Assembly: GCA_025963955.1 (NCBI GenBank) | Contig: JAOPZU010000480.1 | Span: 1 to 6,766, forward strand | Direction: 5' to 3' | Length of the DNA stretch: 6,766 nucleotides | From: Solirubrobacterales bacterium | GTDB lineage: Bacteria > Actinomycetota > Thermoleophilia > Solirubrobacterales > Solirubrobacteraceae | In this document: positions 1-5,865 of the stretch, in pieces | How positions within the stretch are numbered: position 1 is the first letter of the stretch | Layout of the letters: each line of letters starts with the position of its first letter | The notes under the pieces: generated by a model | The model's input: only the letters and a program-made list of their open reading frames with translations | Database searches by the model: none | Told to the model about the DNA's origin: nothing | Position numbers and translations under genes: made by a program

Positions 1-256
1 GGTCCACGACCCAGGCGGGCCGGCCGACGCCGAGCGCCGGCTCGACGACGCGCTGGCGAAAGCGCGGCACCAGCCGCGTGGCCCAGTCGTGGGCGGCGAG
101 GAAGCGGTCCCAGTCCGGGGTCGTGTCGAGCAGCTCGAGCGAGGAGATCGTCGAGCGCAGCCGCGGGTCCCCCTCCGCGCGCCACATCAACGCCTCCAGG
201 CCGTTCATCTCGCGGGCCTGGCCCCAGACGGCGGGCTGGTCGGTGGTGGTGCTCAT
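1..256 (-). CDS. WS/DGAT-family wax ester synthase/diacylglycerol acyltransferase, N-terminal part (cut by window edge)
   Basis: An open frame of 85 codons starts with ATG at 254-256 and runs off the left edge without a stop. Enzymes of this family transfer an acyl group from acyl-CoA to diacylglycerol (giving triacylglycerol) or to a fatty alcohol (giving wax ester), usually at the inner membrane face or on lipid bodies. The visible part matches the start of the family: a leading segment MNGLEALMWRAEGDPRL (residues 17-33), then a basic PRFRQRVVEP block (64-73) and PAWVVD (80-85). These correspond to the P-R-x-R-x-R-hydrophobic and P-x-W-V-x-D landmarks that precede the catalytic HHxxxDG motif. 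That motif would lie beyond the edge and is not seen. The gene follows gpsA by 73 bases on the same strand. Only a weak, distant GGTGG/GGA purine run lies upstream, so it is probably expressed from the plsB-plsC-gpsA transcript. A related acyltransferase lies beside plsC and plsB2 in M. tuberculosis (recalled). The family call is fairly safe; the substrate is not known. Confidence 0.78.
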   Translation of the reverse strand, partial: MSTTTDQPAVWGQAREMNGLEALMWRAEGDPRLRSTISSLELLDTTPDWDRFLAAHDWATRLVPRFRQRVVEPALGVGRPAWVVD

Positions 257-329
257 AGGTCGGAGTTTCCACCAGGCGCGGGTCGCGAGGCGCGTCGGAA
301 CGCGAGCCCCCCGGGCGAGCGTTTCGCCA
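257..329. other. 73-base gap between gpsA and the WS/DGAT gene
   Basis: The gap has no convincing promoter, terminator or small gene on either strand. It contains GCGAGC twice (302-307 and 315-320, as a direct repeat), which is unremarkable at this GC content. The lack of a hairpin followed by a T run is consistent with read-through from gpsA into the acyltransferase gene. Confidence 0.5.
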
Positions 330-1340
330 TCACGCGACGCCGTGGTGCTCGGAGCGGGCCGCCGGCTTCTGCAGCCCGCGGTAGGCGTCGCGCGGGTGAC
401 GGCCCTCGTTGACGACCGCGTCCACCTCGCAGCAGATCGGCAGCATGACCTCGTGCTCCTCCGCGAGCTCCATCACCGTCCGCGCGGTCTTCACGCCCTC
501 GGCGACCTGCTGCATCTCCTCGATGATCTGCTCGAGGGTCTTGTCGCGGGCGAGCTCCTCACCGACCCGGCGGTTGCGCGACTGCGGGCTCGTGCAGGTG
601 GCGATCAGGTCACCCAGCCCGGTCAGGCCGGAGAACGTCCGTGCCTGACCGCCCATCGCCTCGCCCAGGCGCGTCATCTCCGCCAGGCCGCGGGTCAGCA
701 CCATGGCGCGCGTGTTGTCCCCGACGCCGAGCCCCTCGGCCATCCCGGCGGCGATCGCGATGACGTTCTTCAGGACGCCCCCGAGCTCGGACCCGAGCAG
801 GTCGTCGTTGCGGTAGACGCGGAAGCGCCTGCCGCTGAACAGCGCCTGCAGCGACTGGGCGATGCGGTCGTCCGCCATCGCGACGACGGCCGCGGCGGCC
901 ATCCCGTCCAGGACCTCCCGCGCGAGGTTCGGGCCCGCCATGAGGCCGACGGGGTGGCCGGGCAGGATCTCCGAGATGACCTGCGTGGGGCGCAGCCGCG
1001 TCCCCTGCTCCAGGCCCTTGGCCAGCGAGATCACGGGGACCCACGGGCGCAGGTGCGGCGCGGCCAGCTCGAGCGTCTCGCGCATCGCGTGGGAGGGCGT
1101 GCCGACGACGAGGACGTCCGCCTCGGTCACCGCCTCGGCGATGTCGCTCGTCCCCTCCAGGCTCTCGGGCAGCTTGCGGTCCTCGAGGAAGCGCGTGTTC
1201 GTGTGCTGCTCGTGGACCTCGCGGGCGACGTCGTCGTTGCGGGCCCAGAGGATCGCCGGCGTGTTGACGGCGGCCAGGGCGGCGACGGTGGTACCCCAAG
1301 AGCCGCCGCCGAGGACGGCGACGCGGATCGGACGGGTCAT
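330..1340 (-). CDS. gpsA: NAD(P)-dependent glycerol-3-phosphate dehydrogenase GpsA
   Basis: A 336-aa protein, the usual length for GpsA. It reversibly reduces dihydroxyacetone phosphate to sn-glycerol-3-phosphate in the cytoplasm, supplying the backbone for phospholipids and triacylglycerol. The N-terminal Rossmann domain has the dinucleotide loop GGGSWG (residues 11-16) after strand VAVL, then a VVGTPSHAM segment (78-86) and SLAKGLE with Lys108. AGPNLAREV (135-143) is the family's S/AGPxxAxE block. The helical C-terminal domain carries [14 protein letters not shown] (187-200), with the expected catalytic Lys191, and the signature [21 protein letters not shown] (240-260). Its ATG overlaps the plsC stop as ATGA (1337-1340), which suggests translational coupling. 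AGAGGT six bases upstream of the ATG supports this start. It directly follows the two glycerol-phosphate acyltransferases that need its product. All key motifs are intact; NADH versus NADPH preference cannot be read with confidence. Confidence 0.96.
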   Translation of the reverse strand: MTRPIRVAVLGGGSWGTTVAALAAVNTPAILWARNDDVAREVHEQHTNTRFLEDRKLPESLEGTSDIAEAVTEADVLVVGTPSHAMRETLELAAPHLRPWVPVISLAKGLEQGTRLRPTQVISEILPGHPVGLMAGPNLAREVLDGMAAAAVVAMADDRIAQSLQALFSGRRFRVYRNDDLLGSELGGVLKNVIAIAAGMAEGLGVGDNTRAMVLTRGLAEMTRLGEAMGGQARTFSGLTGLGDLIATCTSPQSRNRRVGEELARDKTLEQIIEEMQQVAEGVKTARTVMELAEEHEVMLPICCEVDAVVNEGRHPRDAYRGLQKPAARSEHHGVA

Positions 1341-2803
1341 GTGCGGACCTCTTCTCGTGCCCTGGACGGCCAGTCCGCCAGGGTCTTCAGGAACTGTTCA
1401 CGGACGTCGTCCGCGTGTCGGGCGACGGTCTTCGCCGTCCAGCCGGAGGTGTCGACGGGCGGCAGGACCGCGACCTCGACGACACCGGGGCGGACGGTCT
1501 GCGCCCCGCGCCACATGACCTCGCCGGCGTTGCGGATGACGATCGGGACCATCGGCACGCCGGCCTGCATGGCGAGGTGGAAGGCGCCCTTCTTGAACGG
1601 GCCCAGGCGCGGGGTCGGCGACCGCGTGCCCTCGGGCGCGATCACGAGCGAGGTGCCCGCGCGGAGCTTGTCGACCGCGGGTGCCATCGCGGCGCGGGCC
1701 TGCCCGGCGTCCGCGCGGTCGATGAAGGCGACGCCCGCCAGCTGGAAGGCCTGCCCGAAGCCCGGCACGTTCTTCGTCTCCTTCTTGGCGACGCCGGTGA
1801 ACCCCCCGCGCAGCAGCTTCATCAACAGGATCGGGTCGATCTTGGACTGGTGGTTGAAGGCGAAGACGCACGGCCGCGCACCCCACAGGTGCTCCACGCC
1901 GGTGACCACGCGCACGTCGATCCCGGCGATCGCGAGGGACACGTCCGCCCCGACGCCGCCGGTGATGTTGACGAGCGTCTCGCGCGAGCGGTTCAGCAGG
2001 CCGAGGCCGATGCCGGTCCCGAACGCCCCGGCGAGCCCGCCGTAGAACCCGACGGTGCGCGCGACGTCGCGCGGCCCGGGGAGCGTGCCGCCCCGAGGGG
2101 CGCAGCGCAGGACGGGCCAGCCGCGCTCGGCGGCAACGCGGGTCAGGCCCTCGTCCGGCTCCACGGCGACGGCGTGCCCGGCCAGGGACAGGAAGTCGAC
2201 GTCCTCATGACCGTTGGAGTACGCGAACGAGGCCGCGAGGTCGAGGTCCTGCTCGGCCGCCAGGCGGACGACGGACGCCGCCTTGCCGCCGGCCCACATC
2301 GGGTCCCCCGTGGTCCGGCCGGTCAGCCGGCCGTCCGCGTCGACCTCCAGCTGCGTGCAGAGCACGTGCACCGCGCCGATCTCGCGCGCCATCGGCTCGA
2401 CCTGGAACGCGGTCGCGCTGGAGGCGACCACGACGGTGTGGCCCATCGCGTGGTGCGCCTGCACCAGGCGCCAGGTCTCCGGGTGCAGCTGCCCGGCGAT
2501 CGAGTGCTTGAAGAGGTCCTCGCCGAGCTGCTCGATCTCCGCGGCCGGCCGGCCGCGCCACGAGCTCAGGGACAGCTCGAGGAAGGCCGCGAACTCCTCA
2601 GCTGTGGTGATGCCGCGCACCGTGTGCAGCAGGGTGCGCACGAGCTCCTCCGGACCGAGCTGGAGCGAGAGGATCCGGTGGCGGTAGAAGGCCGTGGCGG
2701 AGTAGCCGCTGATGATGGTGCCGTCGTAGTCGAAGAACGCGCCGACCTGCGGCCCGGGCGTGGACGCCCGGATCGCCTCCACCAGCCGGTCAACGTCCGT
2801 CAT
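1337..2803 (-). CDS. plsC: HAD-IB phosphatase-like / PlsC 1-acylglycerol-3-phosphate acyltransferase fusion
   Basis: A 488-aa two-domain protein. Residues about 18-235 form a HAD subfamily IB (SerB-like) domain: motif I FFDYDGT (nucleophile Asp25, acid/base Asp27), motif II VVVASSA (Ser128/129), a motif III lysine (Lys174) and a motif IV-like [11 protein letters not shown] (195-205) with Asn197 and Asp201. A glycine-rich hydrophobic stretch (252-270) may touch or enter the membrane. Residues about 290-470 are a PlsC acyltransferase: NHQSKID (His318, Asp323; the HX4D catalytic pair), GVAFIDR (357-363), APEGTRS (389-395) and VPMVPIVI further on. This half should convert lysophosphatidic acid plus acyl-CoA to phosphatidic acid. 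The HAD half's substrate is unknown. The same fusion is known in mycobacteria, where it has been labelled a phosphoserine phosphatase/acyltransferase. The frame is open up to 2911, but the ATG at 2801-2803 has AGGAGGT five bases upstream, and the upstream residues are Arg/Ser-rich antisense-like sequence, so I chose the internal start. It overlaps plsB by 14 bases. Confidence 0.93.
   Translation of the reverse strand: MTDVDRLVEAIRASTPGPQVGAFFDYDGTIISGYSATAFYRHRILSLQLGPEELVRTLLHTVRGITTAEEFAAFLELSLSSWRGRPAAEIEQLGEDLFKHSIAGQLHPETWRLVQAHHAMGHTVVVASSATAFQVEPMAREIGAVHVLCTQLEVDADGRLTGRTTGDPMWAGGKAASVVRLAAEQDLDLAASFAYSNGHEDVDFLSLAGHAVAVEPDEGLTRVAAERGWPVLRCAPRGGTLPGPRDVARTVGFYGGLAGAFGTGIGLGLLNRSRETLVNITGGVGADVSLAIAGIDVRVVTGVEHLWGARPCVFAFNHQSKIDPILLMKLLRGGFTGVAKKETKNVPGFGQAFQLAGVAFIDRADAGQARAAMAPAVDKLRAGTSLVIAPEGTRSPTPRLGPFKKGAFHLAMQAGVPMVPIVIRNAGEVMWRGAQTVRPGVVEVAVLPPVDTSGWTAKTVARHADDVREQFLKTLADWPSRAREEVRT
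1347..1352 (-). promoter_or_regulatory. Ribosome binding site of gpsA
   Basis: AGAGGT on the minus strand, six bases before the gpsA ATG, lies inside the last codons of plsC. It supports the ATG at 1338-1340 and suggests that gpsA can start independently as well as by coupling to plsC termination. Confidence 0.6.
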
Positions 2804-5087
2804 CGAGGACCTCCTGCAGCCGCTCCGCGTCGAGCCGGCCGATGTGGGCGACGCGCTCGAGGACCTCCTCCACCTCCGCGAGGAACGCCACGCGGGCGAC
2901 GCGCACCTCATCCCGGCCGGGATCGACGACGTCGCGGTTGGCCGCGAGCTGCAGCGCGGAGGCGTAGAGCTCCTGCGACACCGACTCCGGCCCGTGCAGG
3001 CGCCCCTGCAGCAGCAGCTGCCGGCCGACGCCGAGGCACTCGTCGAGGAACGGCGCCTTCTCGACGCCCTCGCGCGGGTCGCGCTGGGCGAGGAGCTGCG
3101 CCACGACGAGCTGCGCGTCCAGGAACGAGCGCAGCGCGCGGTGGGCGACGAAGGTCGGCGTGGCGTCCAGCAGCGCGGCCATCTCCTCGGGAGAGCCGAC
3201 GCGCTCGCGCCAGTCCCCGGCGAAGCGGTCGAGCTCGACGGCGAGCTCCGCGCGGAAGGTCGCCTTGTCCGCGAAGAAGAACTCGAACTTGAGCAGGTCG
3301 CGGATCGCGAGCGAGTCCTCCCACGCGGCCTCGACCGGGTCCTTGACGGCGGGGCCGCGGCTGAGCTTCAGCAGCGCGAGCTCGACGATCGCGCGGTTGA
3401 CCAGGTGGTGCAGGACGCCGTTGCGGTAGAAGGCCGCGACGTGGTGGCGGCCGGGGGCGATCGACCAGACGGGCTCGGTCCCGCCGTCGTAGCAGTGCAC
3501 CACGTCCGCGCCGCAGAGCTGCTGCAGCGTGCGGCGCAGGGCGACGTCGTGGCGCAGCTCGCGGACCGGGCCGGCGACGCCGCGCTCCTCCATCAGGTCC
3601 AGGACGCGGGCGACGATGCGCTGCACCTGGTGGAAGGTGAAGGCGCGGTCGCGGGTGCCGAGCAGCGCGAAGGTCACGAGCGAGGTCGACGTGACCGGCG
3701 TGGCACGGTTGATCCCGTCGCAGACGCGGAAGGCGACCTTCTCGAGCTTCGCCTCCTCGCCTGCCTCGTCCAGCGCGCCGCGCAGCGAGAACGCCTCCCC
3801 GAAGACGACCTGCGCGCGGCCGATGTTGTCGCGCTGAGCCCGGATGTAGGTGGCCAGCCAGCGCAGGCCCTCGCCCGACTTCTTCGCGCCGCGCTGCTCC
3901 TCGGCCATCGCGCCGACCTCGGAGAGCTGGTCGTAGACGATGGAGACCGGGACGAGGATCACGTCGTCCGCCCGGCCGTCCTCCAGCGCGCGCACGAGGT
4001 AGTGCAGCAGGCCGAAGCGCGGCGGGCGGAGCTTGCCCGTGCGGGTCCGGCCGCCCTCCAGGTACCACTCGATGTTGAAGCGCTTGGCGACCAGGTGGCC
4101 GAAGTACTCGCGGACCGCGAGCTTGTAGACGAGGTCGTCCCCGAACGTCCGGCGGATGAAGATCAGGCCCGCCCGCTTGCCGAGCGGCCCGATCGGCCAG
4201 AACGACATGTTCGCCCCGCCGAGCAGGTGGTTGCGCGGGAAGTCGTGCTCGGCCAGCACGTCCGCGAGGACGAGGGGGTCGGAGTAGGAGCGGTGCGAGG
4301 GGAGGAAGACGAGCGCGTGCTTGCGGTTGAGCTCGCGCAGGCGCTCGAGCGACTCCACGTCCACGTCAACGTCCCAGGCCCGCACGTGCAGCGGCGACAT
4401 GACCAGGCGGAAGACGTCGATCGCCAGGCGGCTCTGGACGGCGACGAGCTCACCGAGGCAGCTCGTGGCGTCGGCCAGGACGTCCTCCGGCGTGCGGCCG
4501 AGCTTCTCCGCGAGCTGGGCGACCTCGTCGCGGAAGCGCTTGGACGCCGTGATCTGCTCCGCCACGAGGCGGGGGACCTTGTAGCGGTCGCCGATGATCG
4601 CGCGCTCGGCGCGCTCGCAGGCGAGCGTCGCCTGGCGCCCGACGAAGGCGGCGAACGCGTCCGTGCCGACGCCCGTCCCGCTCTCGGTGCGGAAGCGCCG
4701 GCGCAGGTCGGAGACCCGGGCGGGCTCGCCCGGGGTGACCCGGGCCCGGTCGGGCTCGGCGCGGGCGATGCGCGCCTGCAGCGGAGCCCACGGGCGGTGC
4801 GGGTTCGTCAGCGCGAGCAGGTCCGCCGCGCGCGCCTGGCGGTCCCCGTCACGCTCGCGCGGCAGCCACGTGACGCGGACCGGGAGGACGAGCGGGTCCT
4901 CCGCCGCAGTCAGGCGCGTGGCGAGCTCCGGGTCTTGCGCGTGAAGGACCGGCGCGTCGGGGTGCTCCCGCGCGGCCCAGTCCCGGATGAGCGTCTGCTC
5001 CGTCGCGGTGCGCGTCTCCGCGAGCACGACCACCTGCGGCGTCCCGTCGACGGGCAGCAGGGGTCGTGGCCTCGTCGCGCTCTCCAT
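2790..5087 (-). CDS. plsB: Glycerol-3-phosphate 1-O-acyltransferase PlsB
   Basis: A 765-aa protein, close to the usual 780-830 aa of the PlsB family. It catalyses the first acylation of glycerol-3-phosphate with acyl-CoA/ACP, giving 1-acylglycerol-3-phosphate at the inner membrane. The acyltransferase core is central: block I FLPSHRSYSDPLVL (residues 261-274; catalytic His265 and Asp270), block II GGANMSFWPIGPLGKRAGLIFIRR (290-313), block III WYLEGGRTRTGKL (341-353) and block IV ILVPVSIVYDQLSEV (377-391). The N-terminal region (about 19-135, including LPVRVTWLPRERDG and RARVTPGEPARVSDLRRRFR) resembles M. tuberculosis PlsB2 as I remember it, which supports the ATG at 5085-5087. The C-terminal half includes a YRNGVLHHLVNRAIVELALLK segment and a FEFFFADKATFRAEL segment typical of this branch. 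It is the first gene of the operon. No Shine-Dalgarno is visible before the ATG; instead a -10-like TAGAGT ends six bases upstream. The gene looks intact. Confidence 0.95.
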   Translation of the reverse strand: MESATRPRPLLPVDGTPQVVVLAETRTATEQTLIRDWAAREHPDAPVLHAQDPELATRLTAAEDPLVLPVRVTWLPRERDGDRQARAADLLALTNPHRPWAPLQARIARAEPDRARVTPGEPARVSDLRRRFRTESGTGVGTDAFAAFVGRQATLACERAERAIIGDRYKVPRLVAEQITASKRFRDEVAQLAEKLGRTPEDVLADATSCLGELVAVQSRLAIDVFRLVMSPLHVRAWDVDVDVESLERLRELNRKHALVFLPSHRSYSDPLVLADVLAEHDFPRNHLLGGANMSFWPIGPLGKRAGLIFIRRTFGDDLVYKLAVREYFGHLVAKRFNIEWYLEGGRTRTGKLRPPRFGLLHYLVRALEDGRADDVILVPVSIVYDQLSEVGAMAEEQRGAKKSGEGLRWLATYIRAQRDNIGRAQVVFGEAFSLRGALDEAGEEAKLEKVAFRVCDGINRATPVTSTSLVTFALLGTRDRAFTFHQVQRIVARVLDLMEERGVAGPVRELRHDVALRRTLQQLCGADVVHCYDGGTEPVWSIAPGRHHVAAFYRNGVLHHLVNRAIVELALLKLSRGPAVKDPVEAAWEDSLAIRDLLKFEFFFADKATFRAELAVELDRFAGDWRERVGSPEEMAALLDATPTFVAHRALRSFLDAQLVVAQLLAQRDPREGVEKAPFLDECLGVGRQLLLQGRLHGPESVSQELYASALQLAANRDVVDPGRDEVRVARVAFLAEVEEVLERVAHIGRLDAERLQEVLDDGR
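2809..2815 (-). promoter_or_regulatory. Strong Shine-Dalgarno of plsC, inside the plsB 3' end
   Basis: AGGAGGT on the minus strand, followed by CCTCG and then ATG at 2803, is a near-perfect anti-16S match at ideal spacing. It decides the plsC start against the longer open frame reaching 2911. Because it lies within plsB codons, the site also constrains the last residues of PlsB. It is the strongest ribosome binding site in the window. Confidence 0.85.
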
Positions 5088-5093
5088 GCGGCG

Positions 5094-5099
5094 ACTCTA
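5094..5099 (-). promoter_or_regulatory. Candidate -10 box of plsB (possibly leaderless)
   Basis: TAGAGT on the minus strand fits the actinobacterial TANNNT pattern. CGCCGC separates it from the plsB ATG, so transcription would begin at or within a base or two of the start codon. No -35 box or Shine-Dalgarno is evident. Confidence 0.45.
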
Positions 5100-5181
5100 C
5101 GCACGTTGCGCGCTCCCGTCGCGCGTTCACCCCCGGCCGGGGGGCGGGCAAACCGCCGGCGGGGCTGCCCCGGCCCCGGGG

Positions 5182-5187
5182 TACGAT
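5182..5187 (+). promoter_or_regulatory. Candidate -10 box of the TetR gene (probably leaderless)
   Basis: TACGAT fits the TANNNT pattern. GGGCCG follows, then the ATG at 5194, so the predicted transcript start falls on or next to the start codon. The upstream sequence has no ribosome binding site, which agrees with a leaderless message. Confidence 0.55.
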
Positions 5188-5193
5188 GGGCCG

Positions 5194-5796
5194 ATGCCCG
5201 CCCCGCGAGCGCCCGGCCGCACGCGCGCGCATCTGCTGGAGGCGGCGCTCGACGTGGTGGGCGAGCGCGGGCACGCGGGGACGACGATGCAGCGGGTGGC
5301 GGACGCGGCCGGCGTGGACAAGGCGCTGCTCCACTACTACTTCGGGAACAAGGCGGGGCTCCTGGCGGCGGTCGTCGAGCATCTGGGGGAGCGGCTGCTG
5401 GCGGACGCCGAGCGGGCGGTGGCCGGCCTGGACGACCCGGCGAGCATCGTCGAGATCGGGTTCTCCGCGATGTGGGACCACGCGATCGCCGAGCCGCGCC
5501 TGCACGCCGTCTGGCTGAGCCTCTACGCCGCGGCGATCACCGACGCGGAGCTGTCCGCGGAGGTCGCCCTCGTCCGCGCGCGCTACCGCGCGCTCGTGGC
5601 GGCGCGGATGGAGGCATTGCTGCGCGCGGGCTGGCGCTCCCGGCTCTCACCGGCGGCGACCGTGACGCTGGTCCTCGCGGCGATCGACGGGTATGTCGTC
5701 GCGCTGCTCGAGGGCGGCCGGACCCCGGAGCTGGACGAGGCCATCGCGGCCACGCAGGCGCTGGTGGCCGGGCTCATCACCCGCGAGGTGCCGTAG
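5194..5796 (+). CDS. TetR/AcrR-family transcriptional regulator
   Basis: A 200-aa protein, the typical TetR length. The N-terminal DNA-binding domain runs from about residue 9 to 58: helix RAHLLEAALDVVGERG, then GTTMQRVADAAGVDKALLHYYFGNKAGLL (29-57), where residues 30-49 form the helix-turn-helix and VDKALLHYYF its recognition helix and exit. The helical C-terminal ligand and dimer domain (EPRLHAVWLSLYAAAITDAELSAEV...IDGYVVALLEGG) resembles the BetI-like TetR C-terminal class; the ligand cannot be inferred. The frame is open upstream to 4987, but that stretch is antisense to plsB. The ATG at 5194 sits just ahead of the conserved domain and six bases after a -10-like TACGAT. The gene lies 65 bases upstream of an MMPL exporter on the same strand, the common arrangement for a local repressor of efflux or lipid export. 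It also diverges from plsB, so a role at that promoter is possible but unsupported. Confidence 0.92.
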   Translation: MPAPRAPGRTRAHLLEAALDVVGERGHAGTTMQRVADAAGVDKALLHYYFGNKAGLLAAVVEHLGERLLADAERAVAGLDDPASIVEIGFSAMWDHAIAEPRLHAVWLSLYAAAITDAELSAEVALVRARYRALVAARMEALLRAGWRSRLSPAATVTLVLAAIDGYVVALLEGGRTPELDEAIAATQALVAGLITREVP

Positions 5797-5807
5797 CGCG
5801 GGACGCG

Positions 5808-5824
5808 GTTGACACGCTGTCGAC
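5808..5824. promoter_or_regulatory. Imperfect palindrome over the -35 box (possible operator)
   Basis: GTTGACA-CGC-TGTCGAC has 7-base arms with one mismatch around a 3-base centre and contains the whole TTGACA -35 box. Size and symmetry suit a TetR dimer. Its centre lies about 21.5 bases, or two helical turns, from the centre of the next palindrome. Confidence 0.4.
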
Positions 5825-5837
5825 TTTTCTTCACCAT
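5809..5837 (+). promoter_or_regulatory. Candidate promoter of the MMPL exporter gene
   Basis: A perfect TTGACA (5809-5814) is followed after 17 bases by CACCAT (5832-5837), a weak -10 that keeps the A at position 2 and the A and T at positions 5 and 6. Transcription would begin near 5844-5845. The strong -35 with ideal spacing makes this the best promoter candidate in the window; the -10 is the doubtful part. Confidence 0.5.
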
Positions 5838-5845
5838 CCGGTGAA
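5830..5845. promoter_or_regulatory. Perfect palindrome over the -10/start region (likely TetR operator)
   Basis: TTCACC-ATCC-GGTGAA has perfectly matching 6-base arms and a 4-base centre. It covers the proposed -10 box and the predicted transcription start of the exporter gene. A regulator bound here would block polymerase, and the TetR gene just upstream is the natural candidate. It could also be read as a small RNA hairpin, but no T run follows. Confidence 0.55.
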
Positions 5846-5865
5846 TGACGAATGAGCAGCGGTGA
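5845..5865 (+). CDS. Six-codon leader frame coupled to the exporter start (hypothetical)
   Basis: ATG ACG AAT GAG CAG CGG TGA would encode MTNEQR. The ATG falls at the predicted transcription start (7 bases after the -10-like CACCAT), so it could be read from a leaderless message. Its TGA overlaps the exporter's GTG start as GTGA (5862-5865), the usual form of stop-start coupling. The exporter has only a weak GAG upstream, so such coupling could deliver ribosomes. At this length the frame may well be chance. Confidence 0.3.
   Translation: MTNEQR

Larger units (their letters stand above)
5088..5193. promoter_or_regulatory. Divergent control region between plsB and the TetR gene
   Basis: This 106-base region separates two outward-facing genes. 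It contains several short perfect GC palindromes: CCCCCGGCCGGGGG (5130-5143), CCGCCGGCGG (5153-5162) and the hairpin GGGGC-T-GCCCC (5161-5171). A lone TTCACC (5126-5131) matches one arm of the palindrome found before the exporter gene, but its partner arm is absent here. No clear -35 box is seen for either direction. Confidence 0.5.
5797..5861 (+). promoter_or_regulatory. TetR gene-exporter intergenic control region
   Basis: The 65-base gap is noticeably richer in A/T than its surroundings (for example CTTTTCTTC at 5824-5832). It holds a -35 box, a weak -10, two palindromes and a tiny reading frame, listed separately. No hairpin-plus-T-run terminator follows the TetR gene, so some read-through into the exporter is possible. 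Confidence 0.6.

Noticed and set aside
302..320. GCGAGC direct repeat as a regulatory repeat
   Set aside because: It is only two six-base copies in sequence of extreme GC content, with no promoter context; most likely chance.
2804..2911. A 36-codon N-terminal extension of plsC
   Set aside because: It overlaps conserved plsB sequence, is Arg/Ser-rich, and is passed over by the strong AGGAGGT directly before the ATG at 2803.
78..3292. Long plus-strand open frames (78-2045 and 1415-3292) over gpsA and plsC
   Set aside because: They are antisense to genes with intact catalytic motifs, their composition is biased, and they have no recognisable domain.
5130..5171. The GC-rich hairpins as a transcription terminator
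   Set aside because: The region lies between two divergent genes, so no transcript is expected to end there, and no T run follows.
4987..5193. A 69-codon N-terminal extension of the TetR protein
   Set aside because: It is antisense to the plsB N-terminus and covers the divergent promoter region. The TetR domain begins right after the ATG at 5194.
2760..5855. A 1031-codon plus-strand open frame antisense to plsB and running through the TetR gene out of frame
   Set aside because: Its translation is low-complexity Arg/Ala/Glu/Gly/Val-rich sequence with no family motifs, and the opposite strand holds an unmistakable PlsB. Long antisense frames are expected in very GC-rich genes.
5852..5864. ATG at 5852 as the exporter start
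   Set aside because: That frame reads hydrophilic, non-MMPL sequence. The MMPL frame has a stop at 5853-5855 and can only begin at the GTG 5862.
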